Shown here: piece by piece, positions 1-8,683 of the stretch
How the letters are laid out: each line of letters begins with the position of its first letter
How positions within the stretch are numbered: the stretch's first letter is position 1
Assembly: GCF_030283145.1 (NCBI RefSeq)
Contig: NZ_JASNWE010000002.1
Location: 1,054,001 to 1,118,000, forward strand
Length of the DNA stretch: 64,000 nt
Source of the DNA: Actinomadura xylanilytica
Lineage (GTDB): Bacteria > Actinomycetota > Actinomycetes > Streptosporangiales > Streptosporangiaceae
Direction of reading: 5' to 3'
Position numbers and translations under genes: made by a program
Notes under the pieces: model-generated
Told to the model about the DNA's origin: nothing
The model's input: the letters and a program-made list of their open reading frames with translations, nothing else
Database searches by the model: none

Positions 1-59
1 GTCGCACTATCCGCATGGGCTTGCCCCAAGTGCGTGTCGTCTGCACGGACTTGTGGTGA

Positions 60-797
60 GTGCGCCGTAGGGTCGCCGACATGGCCCACTGGCTCCTCCC
101 GATCGCGACGCTCACGGCCGTGGCCGCTGCGGCCACCGCCTGCGGCGGGGGCGATGGCGACGGCGATACCGGACAGTCCCGTACCGGCGGCCGGGCGGCG
201 TCCTCGGACGCCGGCTACACCGCCGACCAGCTCGAACAGGCGCTGCTCTTCGAGGTCCCCGGGTACCGGCGGGCGGCCGAGCCCGATTCCGGCGAGTACG
301 GCACGCTCAAGGCGATCCAGAACTACGACCGGCTCCAGCGGCAGGTGAAGCTGGACAAGCCGCGCTGTGCCAACGGCGGGACGGGCGGCCCCAGCGCCCC
401 GCTGATCGGCAGGGGCGTGCCGGCGGCGCTCGCCTCGTTCGCCAGGAAGGACGGGCAGACCGTCACCGAGACCCTGATGGCCCCGCCCGCCGGCACGGCG
501 GCGAACCAGGTCAAGTCCCGAGTCCCCGCCGGCTGCCTGACGTTCCGGACCCGGCTCGGCGAGCAGTGGGCCTCGCACCGGGTGGTCGAGTCGCCGCCCG
601 GGAGGATCGGGGAGGGCTCCCGGACGGTCGGGGTGGCGACCACCGGCGCCGACTCCTACACCCGGACCTGGTACGTGGTCATGCAGGGCCGCCGCTTCCT
701 GGCCACGGTCAGCGTGTTCGGCCCGAAGGCCACCCGCGCGGACGCCGAGGACCTGGCCCGGCGCTCTCTCGCGCAGGCGCAGCGCATCCTGCCCTGA
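60..797 (+). CDS. putative secreted lipoprotein
   Basis: 245 aa. The N-terminus has a basic n-region (RRR at 2-4), a hydrophobic stretch (about 11-27) and a lipobox ATAC with the lipidated Cys at residue 28, so the protein should be anchored to the outer face of the membrane. After the Cys comes a Gly/Asp-rich linker and a soluble domain of about 200 residues with two further cysteines (near 103 and 159) that could form a disulfide. The GTG start is preferred over the ATG at 81 because it supplies the positive n-region. I do not recognise the soluble domain. It stands alone, with about 180 bp before the next gene. Confidence 0.8.
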   Translation: MRRRVADMAHWLLPIATLTAVAAAATACGGGDGDGDTGQSRTGGRAASSDAGYTADQLEQALLFEVPGYRRAAEPDSGEYGTLKAIQNYDRLQRQVKLDKPRCANGGTGGPSAPLIGRGVPAALASFARKDGQTVTETLMAPPAGTAANQVKSRVPAGCLTFRTRLGEQWASHRVVESPPGRIGEGSRTVGVATTGADSYTRTWYVVMQGRRFLATVSVFGPKATRADAEDLARRSLAQAQRILP

Positions 798-978
798 CCG
801 CGTCCCGCCGACGTCCCGCCGACGTCCCGCGCCGTCCCGCGGCGCCCTTCGGTGTCCGTCCGCCATCGACACTCGCGGTGCGTCTCCCCCAACGGATAGC
901 GTGCCCGTACACGGCGCGGACGCACCGCGCACCGGCGCGGCAGCCGCCGCCGGACCAGGTGAGCGAGCGGGAGTTCCT

Positions 979-1179
979 TTGATCGGCAGGGAGGGCCGGG
1001 TCACCGGCAGGATCGGCCCCGGGCTGGTCGGCGAGGTGATGATCCCGATCCGCGGCGGAGCCGAGGCGTTCTACGCCCATCCGGTCGACCCGCGGGAGGA
1101 GATCACGGTGGGGACGATCGTGGTCGTGGTCGAGTACCACCCGCCGCGCACGGTGTACGTGGCGCAGGCGCTTGGCTGA
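979..1179 (+). CDS. small NfeD-like (OB-fold) protein upstream of flotillin
   Basis: 66 aa from a TTG start with GGGAG 5-6 nt upstream; the frame is also open from a GTG at 901, but that start has no clear ribosome site. The sequence is beta-rich (GRIGPGLVGEVMI, then TVGTIVVVVEY and TVYVAQAL), which fits the small soluble beta-barrel domain of NfeD-family proteins. NfeD domains are commonly encoded next to flotillins, and a flotillin gene follows 120 bp downstream in the same direction. Role inferred: partner of the membrane flotillin. The family call rests on pattern and context only. Confidence 0.6.
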   Translation: MIGREGRVTGRIGPGLVGEVMIPIRGGAEAFYAHPVDPREEITVGTIVVVVEYHPPRTVYVAQALG

Positions 1180-1299
1180 CCGTTTCCTGTCAATATCCTC
1201 CTGATCTGGGCGAACCGTCGCGGTCCCCGCTGCGTCTATGTGGGAGCGTTGTCCGATATTTGAGCAGCGAAGCCGTCGCCGGACCGAGGAGGAGGTCGC

Positions 1300-2658
1300 A
1301 TGCCCATAGCCGCAGTGGCGATCGCAGTCGTCGTCGCCATCATCGTGTTGATCGTGCTGTTCAAGATGGTCTGGCGGGTCGCCGAACCGAACGAGGCGTT
1401 GATCATTTCCGGGCTGGGGGCCAGGTCCAAGCCGATCGACGGGGTCGACAGCCTCGGCTTCAAGATCATCACCGGTAAGGGCACCTCGGTGCTGCCCGGA
1501 TTCCAGGTCGCCCGCCGGCTCCGGCTCGACAGCCGGGGCGCCAACCTCGAGGTCAACTGCGTCACCCAGCAGGGCATCCCGGTGAAGGTCCGCGGTGTGG
1601 TGATCTACAAGGTCGGCGACGACTTCGTCTCCATCGCCAACGCCGCCCGCCGCTTCCTGGAGCAGCAGGGCTCGATGGACGGGGCGATCCACGAGCTGTT
1701 CACCGGGCACCTGCGCTCGATCATCGGCAACCTCACCGTCGAGGACCTGATCCTCAACCGCGAGCGGCTGACCAGCGAGACGCGCAGCTCCGCCGCCGAC
1801 GAGATGAGCAAGCTCGGGCTGGTGGTCGACTCCCTCCAGATACAGGAGATCGACGACGAGACCGGCTACATCACCAACCTTGGCCGCCCGCACGCCGCCA
1901 AGGTCGCCGCCGCCGCCCGCATCGCCGAGGCCGAGCGCGACCAGGAGGCCACCCAGCGCGAGCAGGAGACGATGCGGCAGAACGCCGCGGTGATCCGGGA
2001 GACCGAGATCAAGAAGGCCGAGTACGAGGGCCAGGTCAGCCAGGCCGCGCAGCAGGCCCGGCAGGAGGTCATCCTCAAGGAGACCCGCAACGCCGAGCTG
2101 GAGGCCGAGCGCACCGAGAAGCGGCTGGAGAGCGAGATCCGCAAGCCCGCCGACGCGCGCGCGTACGAGCAGATCAAGCTGGCCGAGGCCGAGCGCGACG
2201 AGCGCATCTCCTACGCCCAGGCCGCCGCGACCGAGGTGCAGCTCAAGGCGCAGCGGGAGGCCGAGGCGACCCGGCTGATCGGTGAGGCGCAGGCCGACGC
2301 CACCCGCAAGAAGGGCATCGCCGAGGCCGACGCGATCAAGGCCCGTGCCGACGCGCTGGCGCAGAACACCGATGCGGTCATCGCCCAGCAGCTCGCCGAG
2401 CAGTGGCCGCAGATCGTCGAGGCCGGCGCGAAGGTCTTCGGCAACGTCGACAACATGGTCGTGCTCAACGGCGCCGACGGCGTCGAGGACATGCTCGCCA
2501 AGGCGCTCACGCTCGGCGGCACCGGCCTCGGGCTCGCCCGCAACCTGCTGTCCGGCATGAGCACCGGCACGGGCGGCCAGAACGGCCAGAACAGCCAGAC
2601 CGGGCAGAACGGCGTCGTCCCGCAGCTCGACACCACCCCCACCGCCAAGGACGAGTGA
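1300..2658 (+). CDS. flotillin-like SPFH/band-7 membrane scaffold protein
   Basis: 452 aa. One N-terminal hydrophobic segment (about 3-24) is followed by an SPFH/PHB domain (about 30-200) and a long Glu/Ala-rich coiled coil (about 205-360) with the EAERD/EAEA repeats typical of flotillins. A C-terminal region and a Gln/Asn/Gly-rich tail finish the protein. Flotillins oligomerise on the cytoplasmic face of the membrane and organise lipid microdomains. The start is supported by AGGAGG seven bases upstream. It sits behind a small NfeD-like gene, the usual flotillin partner, and is closed by a strong terminator at 2679-2719. Length is normal for the YqiK/FloT group. Confidence 0.9.
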   Translation: MPIAAVAIAVVVAIIVLIVLFKMVWRVAEPNEALIISGLGARSKPIDGVDSLGFKIITGKGTSVLPGFQVARRLRLDSRGANLEVNCVTQQGIPVKVRGVVIYKVGDDFVSIANAARRFLEQQGSMDGAIHELFTGHLRSIIGNLTVEDLILNRERLTSETRSSAADEMSKLGLVVDSLQIQEIDDETGYITNLGRPHAAKVAAAARIAEAERDQEATQREQETMRQNAAVIRETEIKKAEYEGQVSQAAQQARQEVILKETRNAELEAERTEKRLESEIRKPADARAYEQIKLAEAERDERISYAQAAATEVQLKAQREAEATRLIGEAQADATRKKGIAEADAIKARADALAQNTDAVIAQQLAEQWPQIVEAGAKVFGNVDNMVVLNGADGVEDMLAKALTLGGTGLGLARNLLSGMSTGTGGQNGQNSQTGQNGVVPQLDTTPTAKDE

Positions 2659-2678
2659 CCCCCCGAGCAGCCACCGCG

Positions 2679-2719
2679 ACCCCGCCCAGGACGCCCGTAC
2701 GGGCGTCCTGGGACGGGGT
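2679..2719 (+). terminator. intrinsic terminator after the flotillin gene
   Basis: Perfect 12-bp stem CCCAGGACGCCC / GGGCGTCCTGGG (2685-2696 and 2701-2712) with a GTAC loop, extended by ACCCCG/CGGGGT and followed by TTT. It closes the NfeD-flotillin unit. Confidence 0.8.
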
Positions 2720-2784
2720 TTCGGACTTTCGGCCGGAGGCCGTCCTGGTCTCATCAGCGGGGCGCGCCCACTAAGTTCGTGGGC

Positions 2785-3474
2785 ATGTCCGTGCCGCGGC
2801 TCGCCGTCACCGTCGATCTCGTCGTGCTCACCGTCCGTGAGCAGCGGCTGTGCGCGCTGACGTGGCGCCGCGACCGTCCCCCCTACGACGACGCCTGGTC
2901 GCTGCCCGGCGGCTTCATCCAGCTCGACGAGGACCTGCCCGCCGCCGCGTCCCGCCTGATGGCCGACCGCGCGGGCCTCGCCGACGTGCGCATCCACCTG
3001 GAGCAGCTCGCCACCTACGGCTACCCCGACCGCGACCCGCGGCAGCGCGTGGTCAGCGTCGCCTACCTGGGCCTGGCCCCCGACCTGCCCGCCTCCAGCC
3101 GCGCGCAGGTGCTGTGGACGGCGGTCGACGAGCTGACCCACCGCGACCGCGCCGCGTTCGACCACCGCCGCATCCTCTGCGACGGGATGGAGCGGGCCCG
3201 CGCCAAGCTGGAGTACACCTCGCTCGCCGCCGCGTTCTGCCCGCCCGAGTTCACCGTGGCCGAGCTGCGCCGGGTCTACGAGATCGTGTGGGGCACCGGG
3301 CTCGACCCGCGGAACTTCCACCGGAAGGTCACCGGCGCCGACCGGTTCCTGATCCCGACGGGCCACTCCACGACCCGCGACGGCGGCCGTCCGGCCCGGC
3401 TGTACATGCGCGGCGACGCCGAGCAGCTCCGGCCGCCGATGCTCCGCCCCCGGCCCGGCCAGCCGCTCTCTTAG
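2785..3474 (+). CDS. NrtR-type Nudix-HTH transcriptional regulator
   Basis: 229 aa. Residues about 5-135 form a Nudix fold, but the Nudix box is degenerate: it begins G-x5-E correctly (GGFIQLDE), yet the RE and EE catalytic pairs read RL and DR, so hydrolysis is unlikely. The C-terminal third (about 145-220: FTVAELRRVYE, LDPRNFHRKV, a basic tail) matches the winged helix of the NrtR/ADP-ribose-sensing regulators that control NAD metabolism. The ATG at 2785 is chosen because TAAGTT (2772-2777) lies 7 nt before it, fitting a leaderless start; a GTG at 2779 is possible. No NAD gene is adjacent, so the target is unknown. Confidence 0.8.
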   Translation: MSVPRLAVTVDLVVLTVREQRLCALTWRRDRPPYDDAWSLPGGFIQLDEDLPAAASRLMADRAGLADVRIHLEQLATYGYPDRDPRQRVVSVAYLGLAPDLPASSRAQVLWTAVDELTHRDRAAFDHRRILCDGMERARAKLEYTSLAAAFCPPEFTVAELRRVYEIVWGTGLDPRNFHRKVTGADRFLIPTGHSTTRDGGRPARLYMRGDAEQLRPPMLRPRPGQPLS

Positions 3475-3644
3475 GCCGTGTTTCCAACGCCCGGCCCGGC
3501 GTCCTCGCCTAGGGCTCGGACGCCGACCGTGCTTGGGCGAGCGCGACATCGCTTCGCGATCTGGCGGGTGGGGCTCGCCTCCGGCTTTGCCCCACCGGCC
3601 AGGTAACGCGCTCGCGCTACGGCTGAGGCGCGTTGAAACCGGCC
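3474..3644. repeat. inverted-repeat bounded, hairpin-rich intergenic segment
   Basis: The left end GGCCGTGTTTCCAACGC (3474-3490) and right end GCGTTGAAACCGGCC (3630-3644) are inverted copies differing by two single-base insertions. Inside are nested hairpins: GGTGGGGC/GCCCCACC (3567-3574, 3589-3596) and AACGCGC/GCGCGTT (3605-3611, 3628-3634). There is no convincing ORF. It could be a small non-autonomous (MITE- or REP-like) element or a bidirectional terminator. Confidence 0.45.
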
Positions 3645-3730
3645 CTAGACCGTCCGGTCAGGGGGTTCCGGCCGCCGGCGGGGTGGTCGGTGGCGCACGC
3701 ATCGCGCGGGAATTGCTAGCTTTTAATCCC

Positions 3731-4018
3731 ATGGATGGCGAAATGTCCGAAGAGCTGGGGCTCCTCGTCCGGGACATCGGGGACGCCGGCATGGCGGAGA
3801 TGTCCGCCTCCCCCGGCCTGGCCGCCGCGGTCGACCAGCACGTGTCCGCCGTGCGGGAGCAGGTGGGCACCCCGGGGCCGGACGAGCTGATGGGATACCT
3901 GCACACCTTCGCCGAGGACGCCTTCCGGCGGGGCTGGTGGCCCGAGAGCACCTCCGACTGGGAGTTCGTCCGGATCGTCGCGGTGTGCTGGATGCTGCGC
4001 GGGCCGGGCGAGAGCTGA
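3731..4018 (+). CDS. small conserved protein, possibly DUF6401-like
   Basis: 95 aa, no signal peptide or membrane segment. The sequence (SEELGLLVRDIG, ASPGLAAAVDQH, then WEFVRIVAVCWML) is predicted all-helical and resembles a family of about 100-residue actinomycete proteins that I believe is DUF6401; its function is not established. No ribosome site precedes the ATG. A -10 like TAGCTT lies at 3717-3722, eight bases upstream, so the mRNA may be leaderless. An internal ATG at 3743 is an alternative start. It sits 54 bp before the aminotransferase gene. Confidence 0.6.
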   Translation: MDGEMSEELGLLVRDIGDAGMAEMSASPGLAAAVDQHVSAVREQVGTPGPDELMGYLHTFAEDAFRRGWWPESTSDWEFVRIVAVCWMLRGPGES

Positions 4019-4072
4019 GCACCCGCCCCTTTAGGCTGGGGATCACCACCCCGTTCAACCTGGAGGACCACG

Positions 4073-5152
4073 GTGCCTGAGGCAACCACTCCGCGCTTCC
4101 GCTCCGTCCTCGACCGGTTCGCGGCCTACCAGCCGGGCAAGGCCGTGGTGTCGCCCGAGGGACGCTCCTACAAGCTGTCGTCCAACGAGTCGCCGCACGG
4201 TCCGCTGCCCTCGGTGCTGGAGGCGATCGCCGAGGCGGCCCGCGACGTCAACCGCTACCCCGACAACAGCGCCGCCGCCCTCACCGAGGCGATCAGCGCC
4301 GAGTACGGCGTGCCCGCGAGCCACGTCGCGCTCGGCTGCGGCTCGGTCGGGGTCACCCAGATGCTGCTCTCGGCCGTCGCCGAGCCCGGCGCCGAGGTGC
4401 TGTACGCGTGGCGCTCGTTCGAGGCCTACCCGCTGCTGGTGGCGCTGTCGGGCGCCACGGGCGTCCAGGTCCCGCTGCGCGACGAGACGCACGACCTCGA
4501 GGCGATGGCCGACGCTATCACCGAGCACACCCGGCTGATCCTGGTCTGCAACCCCAACAACCCGACCGGCACCGTCGTCGGCCGCGCCCGGCTGGAGGCC
4601 TTCCTCGACCGGGTCCCCGACGACTGCCTGGTCGTGCTGGACGAGGCGTACCGCGAGTACGTCCAGGACCCGGACGTGCCCGACGGGCTCGAGCTCTACG
4701 GCGACCGCCCCAACCTGGCCGTCCTGCGCACCTTCTCCAAGGCGTACGGCCTGGCCGGGCTCCGGATCGGCTTCCTGGTGGCGCACCCCGAGGTGGCCGG
4801 CGCGATCCGCAAGACGTTCCTGCCGTTCTGCGTCAACTCCGTGGCCCAGGCCGCGGGCATCGCCTCGCTGGCCGCGGCCGGCGAGCTGGCGGAGCGCGTC
4901 GAGGGCACCGTGAAGGAGCGTGAGCGCGTCCACAACGCGCTGGCGGCCGACGGCTGGACCCTGCCCCCCAGCGAGGGCAACTTCGTCTGGCTGCGGCTCG
5001 GAGAACGCACCCTGGAGTTCTCCGAGGCGTGCAATGCGCGGGGCGTCAGCGTCCGTCCCTTCGCCGGCGAGGGGGCGCGCGTGTCGATCGGCTCGGCGGA
5101 GGAGAACGAGGCGTTCCTCGCGGTCGCCCGCGCCCTCCCGTACCGCAACTGA
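4073..5152 (+). CDS. hisC: histidinol-phosphate / aromatic aminotransferase (PLP fold type I)
   Basis: 359 aa, normal length for HisC. It carries the substrate-side SSNESPHG, the NPNNPTG loop (about 160-166), the cofactor Asp in VLDEAY (D190), and the Schiff-base lysine K223 in [14 protein letters not shown]. It transfers the amino group between histidinol phosphate or aromatic amino acids and 2-oxo acids. No other his gene is near, so this could be the second HisC-like enzyme of actinomycetes, used mainly as a phenylalanine aminotransferase (Pat); sequence alone does not decide. The GTG start has GGAGG seven bases upstream. Confidence 0.88.
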   Translation: MPEATTPRFRSVLDRFAAYQPGKAVVSPEGRSYKLSSNESPHGPLPSVLEAIAEAARDVNRYPDNSAAALTEAISAEYGVPASHVALGCGSVGVTQMLLSAVAEPGAEVLYAWRSFEAYPLLVALSGATGVQVPLRDETHDLEAMADAITEHTRLILVCNPNNPTGTVVGRARLEAFLDRVPDDCLVVLDEAYREYVQDPDVPDGLELYGDRPNLAVLRTFSKAYGLAGLRIGFLVAHPEVAGAIRKTFLPFCVNSVAQAAGIASLAAAGELAERVEGTVKERERVHNALAADGWTLPPSEGNFVWLRLGERTLEFSEACNARGVSVRPFAGEGARVSIGSAEENEAFLAVARALPYRN

Positions 5153-5243
5153 CGGGCCGCCGTCCCCGGCCCGGCTGCGTGATCACGCAGTGGGGCGCGC
5201 CGTCCCCGTACGGAACGCCCACTGCATGATCACGTGTGCCGGG

Positions 5244-6572
5244 TCAGGTGCCCGTCTTCGGCCCCAGCTTCTCGACGATCAGCCGGTAGAGCTGCCGCGG
5301 CCGGCCCGGTTGCGGGGTCCGGTTGGGCGGCAGGGGCCAGGCGAGTCCCTCCTCCACGAGGGTGCGCAGCAGCCGCCGGGCGGTGCGCGGGGTCACGCCG
5401 AGCATCTTCCCGGCGTTCTCCGCGTCGACGATCAGCGGCTGCTCCTGGTCGCCGAGCTTGTCGGCGAGCCGGGCGAGGATCTCCAGGCCCTTCGGCTTGG
5501 CCTGCGGCTGCGCGCGCGGGGGCGTGCGCGGCGCGGGCACCAGGGCCCGGCCGTCCCGGTCGAGCGCGAAGCCCTGCGCGCGCTGCGAGCTCTGCGAGCG
5601 GGCCAGTGCGGCACGGGCGTGGTTCTCGGCCTCGTGCGCGGTGCGGCCCATCCCGATGCCGACCTCGATGGCCAGCCCGAGCTCCTCGCGGACCCGCTCC
5701 ACGAACGGCGGGGTGCGGAACCCCTCGGTGGAGGCGGTGACCGAGCCCCGGGTGGCGATGACCAGGTAGCTGTGGTCGTCCAGCGGCCACACCGAGGCGT
5801 TCATCCGGTGCGCCTCCTGGAGCAGCACCCGGTGCAGCGCCAGCTTGAGCTCGTCGCGCCAGTACCGCGGGGTGACGCGGCGCGGGGTCTCGCGCAGCGT
5901 CGGCACGTCGACCAGCACCACCACGAGCTGTGACTCCTCGAGACGGTGATGGGCGCCGAGCAGCGCCGCGGTCTGCAACGAGCTGCGGATGGCCGCGCCG
6001 GTCGGGCGGACCCGGATGGTCGGCACGCCGGCCATCTCCATCCGCTCGGCGGTGGCGTGCACGCAGGTCATCGCGACCGTCGTCGCGCCGCGCCGCCACA
6101 ATCGCTCGTGGAAGGCGGCCAGCGTGCCCGGCCCGGCCGCCTCCTCGCGCAGGTGCACCTGCTCGGTGCCGAGGCTGATCTCGGAGTACGCCTCCTCGAC
6201 CTCGGCCCGTCCGAGCACGTCGATGCTCACCCTGGACGGGTCGAAGCGCTCGTCCAGAGCCGCCCGGAGTAACGCGCCCTGGAGCGCGGCCCCGTTCAGC
6301 GGCACATAGGTCGCCGGCATGGTCAGAACGCCCGCCTTGCGGGCGAAGTCGTACGGCACCGGGCTGGCGAACAGGCACACGTCCACGCCCGATCCCAGCC
6401 GCACGACCTTGTCGGCCGCCTCCTGTTCGTCTCGATATGCGGCGGCCACCAGCCGGCTCGGCACCGGCGTGGGGCCGTGGCCCATCAGCATGACCCGCTC
6501 CACCAGGTCATGCGGGCCCACGACACCGATCGTGAGGTCGGGTGTCACCGCTCCCGTCCGCGCGGCCGTCAT
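5244..6572 (-). CDS. HTH transcriptional regulator with GGDEF/GCH-III-like sensor region
   Basis: 442 aa from the ATG at 6572; the frame is open up to an ATG at 6692, but the added stretch is low complexity. Three parts are visible: an alpha/beta region (about 8-200, opening TIGVVGPHDLVERV), a central region (about 205-320) ending in GIGMGRTAHEAENHARAAL, which resembles the end of GTP-cyclohydrolase-III / nucleotidyl-cyclase-like domains, and a C-terminal winged helix (about 365-435: GKMLGVTPRTARRLLRTLVE, then a Pro/Arg-rich RPRQLYRL wing). Likely a cytosolic one-component regulator sensing a nucleotide or small ligand. It is transcribed alone, convergent with hisC. Confidence 0.65.
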   Translation of the reverse strand: MTAARTGAVTPDLTIGVVGPHDLVERVMLMGHGPTPVPSRLVAAAYRDEQEAADKVVRLGSGVDVCLFASPVPYDFARKAGVLTMPATYVPLNGAALQGALLRAALDERFDPSRVSIDVLGRAEVEEAYSEISLGTEQVHLREEAAGPGTLAAFHERLWRRGATTVAMTCVHATAERMEMAGVPTIRVRPTGAAIRSSLQTAALLGAHHRLEESQLVVVLVDVPTLRETPRRVTPRYWRDELKLALHRVLLQEAHRMNASVWPLDDHSYLVIATRGSVTASTEGFRTPPFVERVREELGLAIEVGIGMGRTAHEAENHARAALARSQSSQRAQGFALDRDGRALVPAPRTPPRAQPQAKPKGLEILARLADKLGDQEQPLIVDAENAGKMLGVTPRTARRLLRTLVEEGLAWPLPPNRTPQPGRPRQLYRLIVEKLGPKTGT

Positions 6573-7108
6573 CGGCGACCGCTCGTTTCCGGCCCAGACT
6601 CTTGGCGGGGGTCCTGCCCCGCCCATGCGTTCGCGCACGCTCCGCCCAACGGTTGACTCATGGCTTGTCGCCCCTGCCTTCTGACCCAGCACCGCAGTTC
6701 CCGTGCGATTCGTTCCTCAGTGGGCAGATCGGGTCAGGGCGACGAGGTGTGACGCCCAGACGCGAAATCGAATCAAGAGTGCGGCGAAAAAGTAACCTAC
6801 GGGACCCCTTGGTCAGTAATTTGTCACCAATCGGCCAGTCTTGATCCTGCATCTTGGGTCGTCCGAAGTCGAAAAACAAGACCCGAAAACAACGCAAGGG
6901 GCCTCTCCTGGCGCCGATGCGCACTGGAGAGACCCCTGCGGTGTCCGATTGGTTTACGCCTTGGCCGAAAGCCGCCCGTCCCGACTCCCGTTCCGCCGGA
7001 AAGACGAGTGATCCGCTTGCGCGGCCCTGACTTCCCCTGACCCGGTGAATTTTTACCGAGTCAGAACGGCCGGATTCGGACGGTCGTCAGCCGATCACGG
7101 GCAGGCCC
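6573..7108. other. intergenic region between the regulator and murA
   Basis: No convincing gene. It holds the promoter region of the leftward regulator and the terminator of the leftward murA gene (6897-6937). It is locally less GC-rich (runs such as GAAAAACAAGACCCGAAAAC at 6871-6890). Confidence 0.6.
6897..6937 (-). terminator. intrinsic terminator downstream of murA
   Basis: Stem AGGGGCCTCTCC (6897-6908) with GGAGAGACCCCT (6926-6937): 12 bp with one C-A mismatch and a 17-nt loop. On the minus strand it is followed by TTGCGTTGTTTTCGG, a T-rich tract, so it should stop transcripts leaving murA. Confidence 0.75.
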
Positions 7109-8401
7109 TCAGTCGGCCTCGCGGACGATGTCGGCGCCGAGCCGGGACAGCCGCTCGGCGGTGTGCGCGTGCCCGCGGTCGAGGTAGTAGGCGGAGGTGA
7201 TGGTGGTCTCGCCCTCGGCGGCGAGCCCGGCCAGCACCAGCGCGCTGCCGCAGCGCAGGTCGTGCGCCTCGACCACGGCGCCGCGCAGCCGGTTCGGCCC
7301 GTTCACCTTGGCGCGGTTGCCGTCGACGTCGATGTCGGCGCCCATCTTGCCGAGCTCGTCGGCGAGCTTGAACCGTCCGTCGAAGATCCGCTCGTAGATG
7401 TAGGACGGCCCGTCGGCCAGGCAGGACAGCGCCATGATCGGCGACTGGAGGTCGGTGGCGAAGCCCGGGTACTCGTCGGTGATCACGTTGATCGGGCGGA
7501 GCGCCCGGTCGCGCCGCACCTGGAGCACCGCGCCCTGCTGGTGGAACTCCAGCCCCATCTGCTCGAGCTTGTCGGCGGCCACGCCGAGGTGCTCCAGGGT
7601 GGCGCCGACGAGGTTGAGGTCGCCGCCGGTGATCGCGGCGGCCATCACGAACACGCCCGCGTCGATCCGGTCGGGCATCACGGTGTGCTCGACCGCGGTG
7701 AGCTCCTTGACGCCCTCGACGGTGACGAACCCGGTGCCGCCGCCGCTGATCCGGGCGCCCATCGCCTGGAGGAAGGCGATGTTGTCCAGCACCTCGGGCT
7801 CCAGCGCCGCGTTCTTGATCAGCGTGGTGCCGTGCGCCATCGCGGCGGCCATGATCAGGTTCTCGGTGCCGGTGTGCGAAGGGGTGTCGCAGTAGAGCGT
7901 GCCGCCGCGCAGGTTGCCGGCCTTGATGTGGATGATGCCGTCGCCGTTGTCGGCCACCTGCTCGGTGACCGTGGCGCCCATCCGCTTGAAGCCGTTGTAG
8001 TGGAAGTCGAGGTTGCGGCTGCCGAGGTTGCAGCCGCCGACGCCCTCGATGACCGCCTCGCCGAGCCGGTGCAGCAGTGCCGGCACGAACAGGAACGAGC
8101 CCCGGAACCGGGCGGCGATGTCGGCCGGCAGCACCGGGCTGTTCAGCGTGGACGCGTCGATGACCAGCGTGCGCTCGTTCTCGTGCAGCTCGGCCTTGGC
8201 CCCGATGGCCTGGGCGAGCTCGACCGCCCGCCGGACGTCCTCGATGATCGGGACGTTGCGCAGGACGGTGCGGCCCTTGGCCGCCATCAGCGAGGCGCCG
8301 ATCATCGGCAGGACCGCGTTCTTGGCGCCCTGGATGAATACGGTGCCGTGCAGTCGCCGGCCTCCGCGCACGCGGTAGCGAACCTCGTGGCCCATGCTCA
8401 T
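7109..8401 (-). CDS. murA: UDP-N-acetylglucosamine 1-carboxyvinyltransferase (MurA-type)
   Basis: 430 aa. EPSP-synthase fold enzyme that adds enolpyruvate from PEP to UDP-GlcNAc, the first committed step of peptidoglycan synthesis, in the cytoplasm. Visible active-site features are the PEP-binding lysine in GAKNAV (K27), the catalytic loop GGCNLGSRN with Cys124 (the fosfomycin target), TGTEN, FATDLQ with its Asp, and DLRCG with its Arg. The loop differs from the usual GGCxIGxRPxD, and DLRCG replaces DLRAS, so this is a somewhat divergent MurA, perhaps a second paralogue. AAGGAG lies about nine bases before the ATG. Single-gene unit with a terminator downstream. Confidence 0.9.
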   Translation of the reverse strand: MSMGHEVRYRVRGGRRLHGTVFIQGAKNAVLPMIGASLMAAKGRTVLRNVPIIEDVRRAVELAQAIGAKAELHENERTLVIDASTLNSPVLPADIAARFRGSFLFVPALLHRLGEAVIEGVGGCNLGSRNLDFHYNGFKRMGATVTEQVADNGDGIIHIKAGNLRGGTLYCDTPSHTGTENLIMAAAMAHGTTLIKNAALEPEVLDNIAFLQAMGARISGGGTGFVTVEGVKELTAVEHTVMPDRIDAGVFVMAAAITGGDLNLVGATLEHLGVAADKLEQMGLEFHQQGAVLQVRRDRALRPINVITDEYPGFATDLQSPIMALSCLADGPSYIYERIFDGRFKLADELGKMGADIDVDGNRAKVNGPNRLRGAVVEAHDLRCGSALVLAGLAAEGETTITSAYYLDRGHAHTAERLSRLGADIVREAD

Positions 8402-8683
8402 GCCGCCTTACTCCTTAGCTGCGGGTATACGGTGCGTACCGGATCAAGTGGGGCTGCCTGGTCCGCCCGTTCGACCGGAACGGCGGATCACGAGGGCGGA
8501 TCACGAGGGCTGAGCGCGCCGAACGGTGTCCCCCTAGGCGCCGACGTGATCCCAGTAAACCACCGAGGCGGGAGTGTGGTGTCCGGCGCGCGGGCCGTGG
8601 CGCGCCTCCGGATCGCCCGGTCCGGACGGGCCGGGGGCCATTTCCGACATAGGGCCAGGCGGTGGGGTCTAGGGTGATCGACC

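Noticed and set aside
709..3549. 946-codon leftward ORF across the flotillin and Nudix genes
   Set aside because: Shadow of real genes in very GC-rich DNA; low-complexity Arg/Gly/Asp/Leu composition without domains. The same holds for 42349-45462 (+), 38520-40790 (upstream part), 51377-53779 (-) and similar long ORFs.
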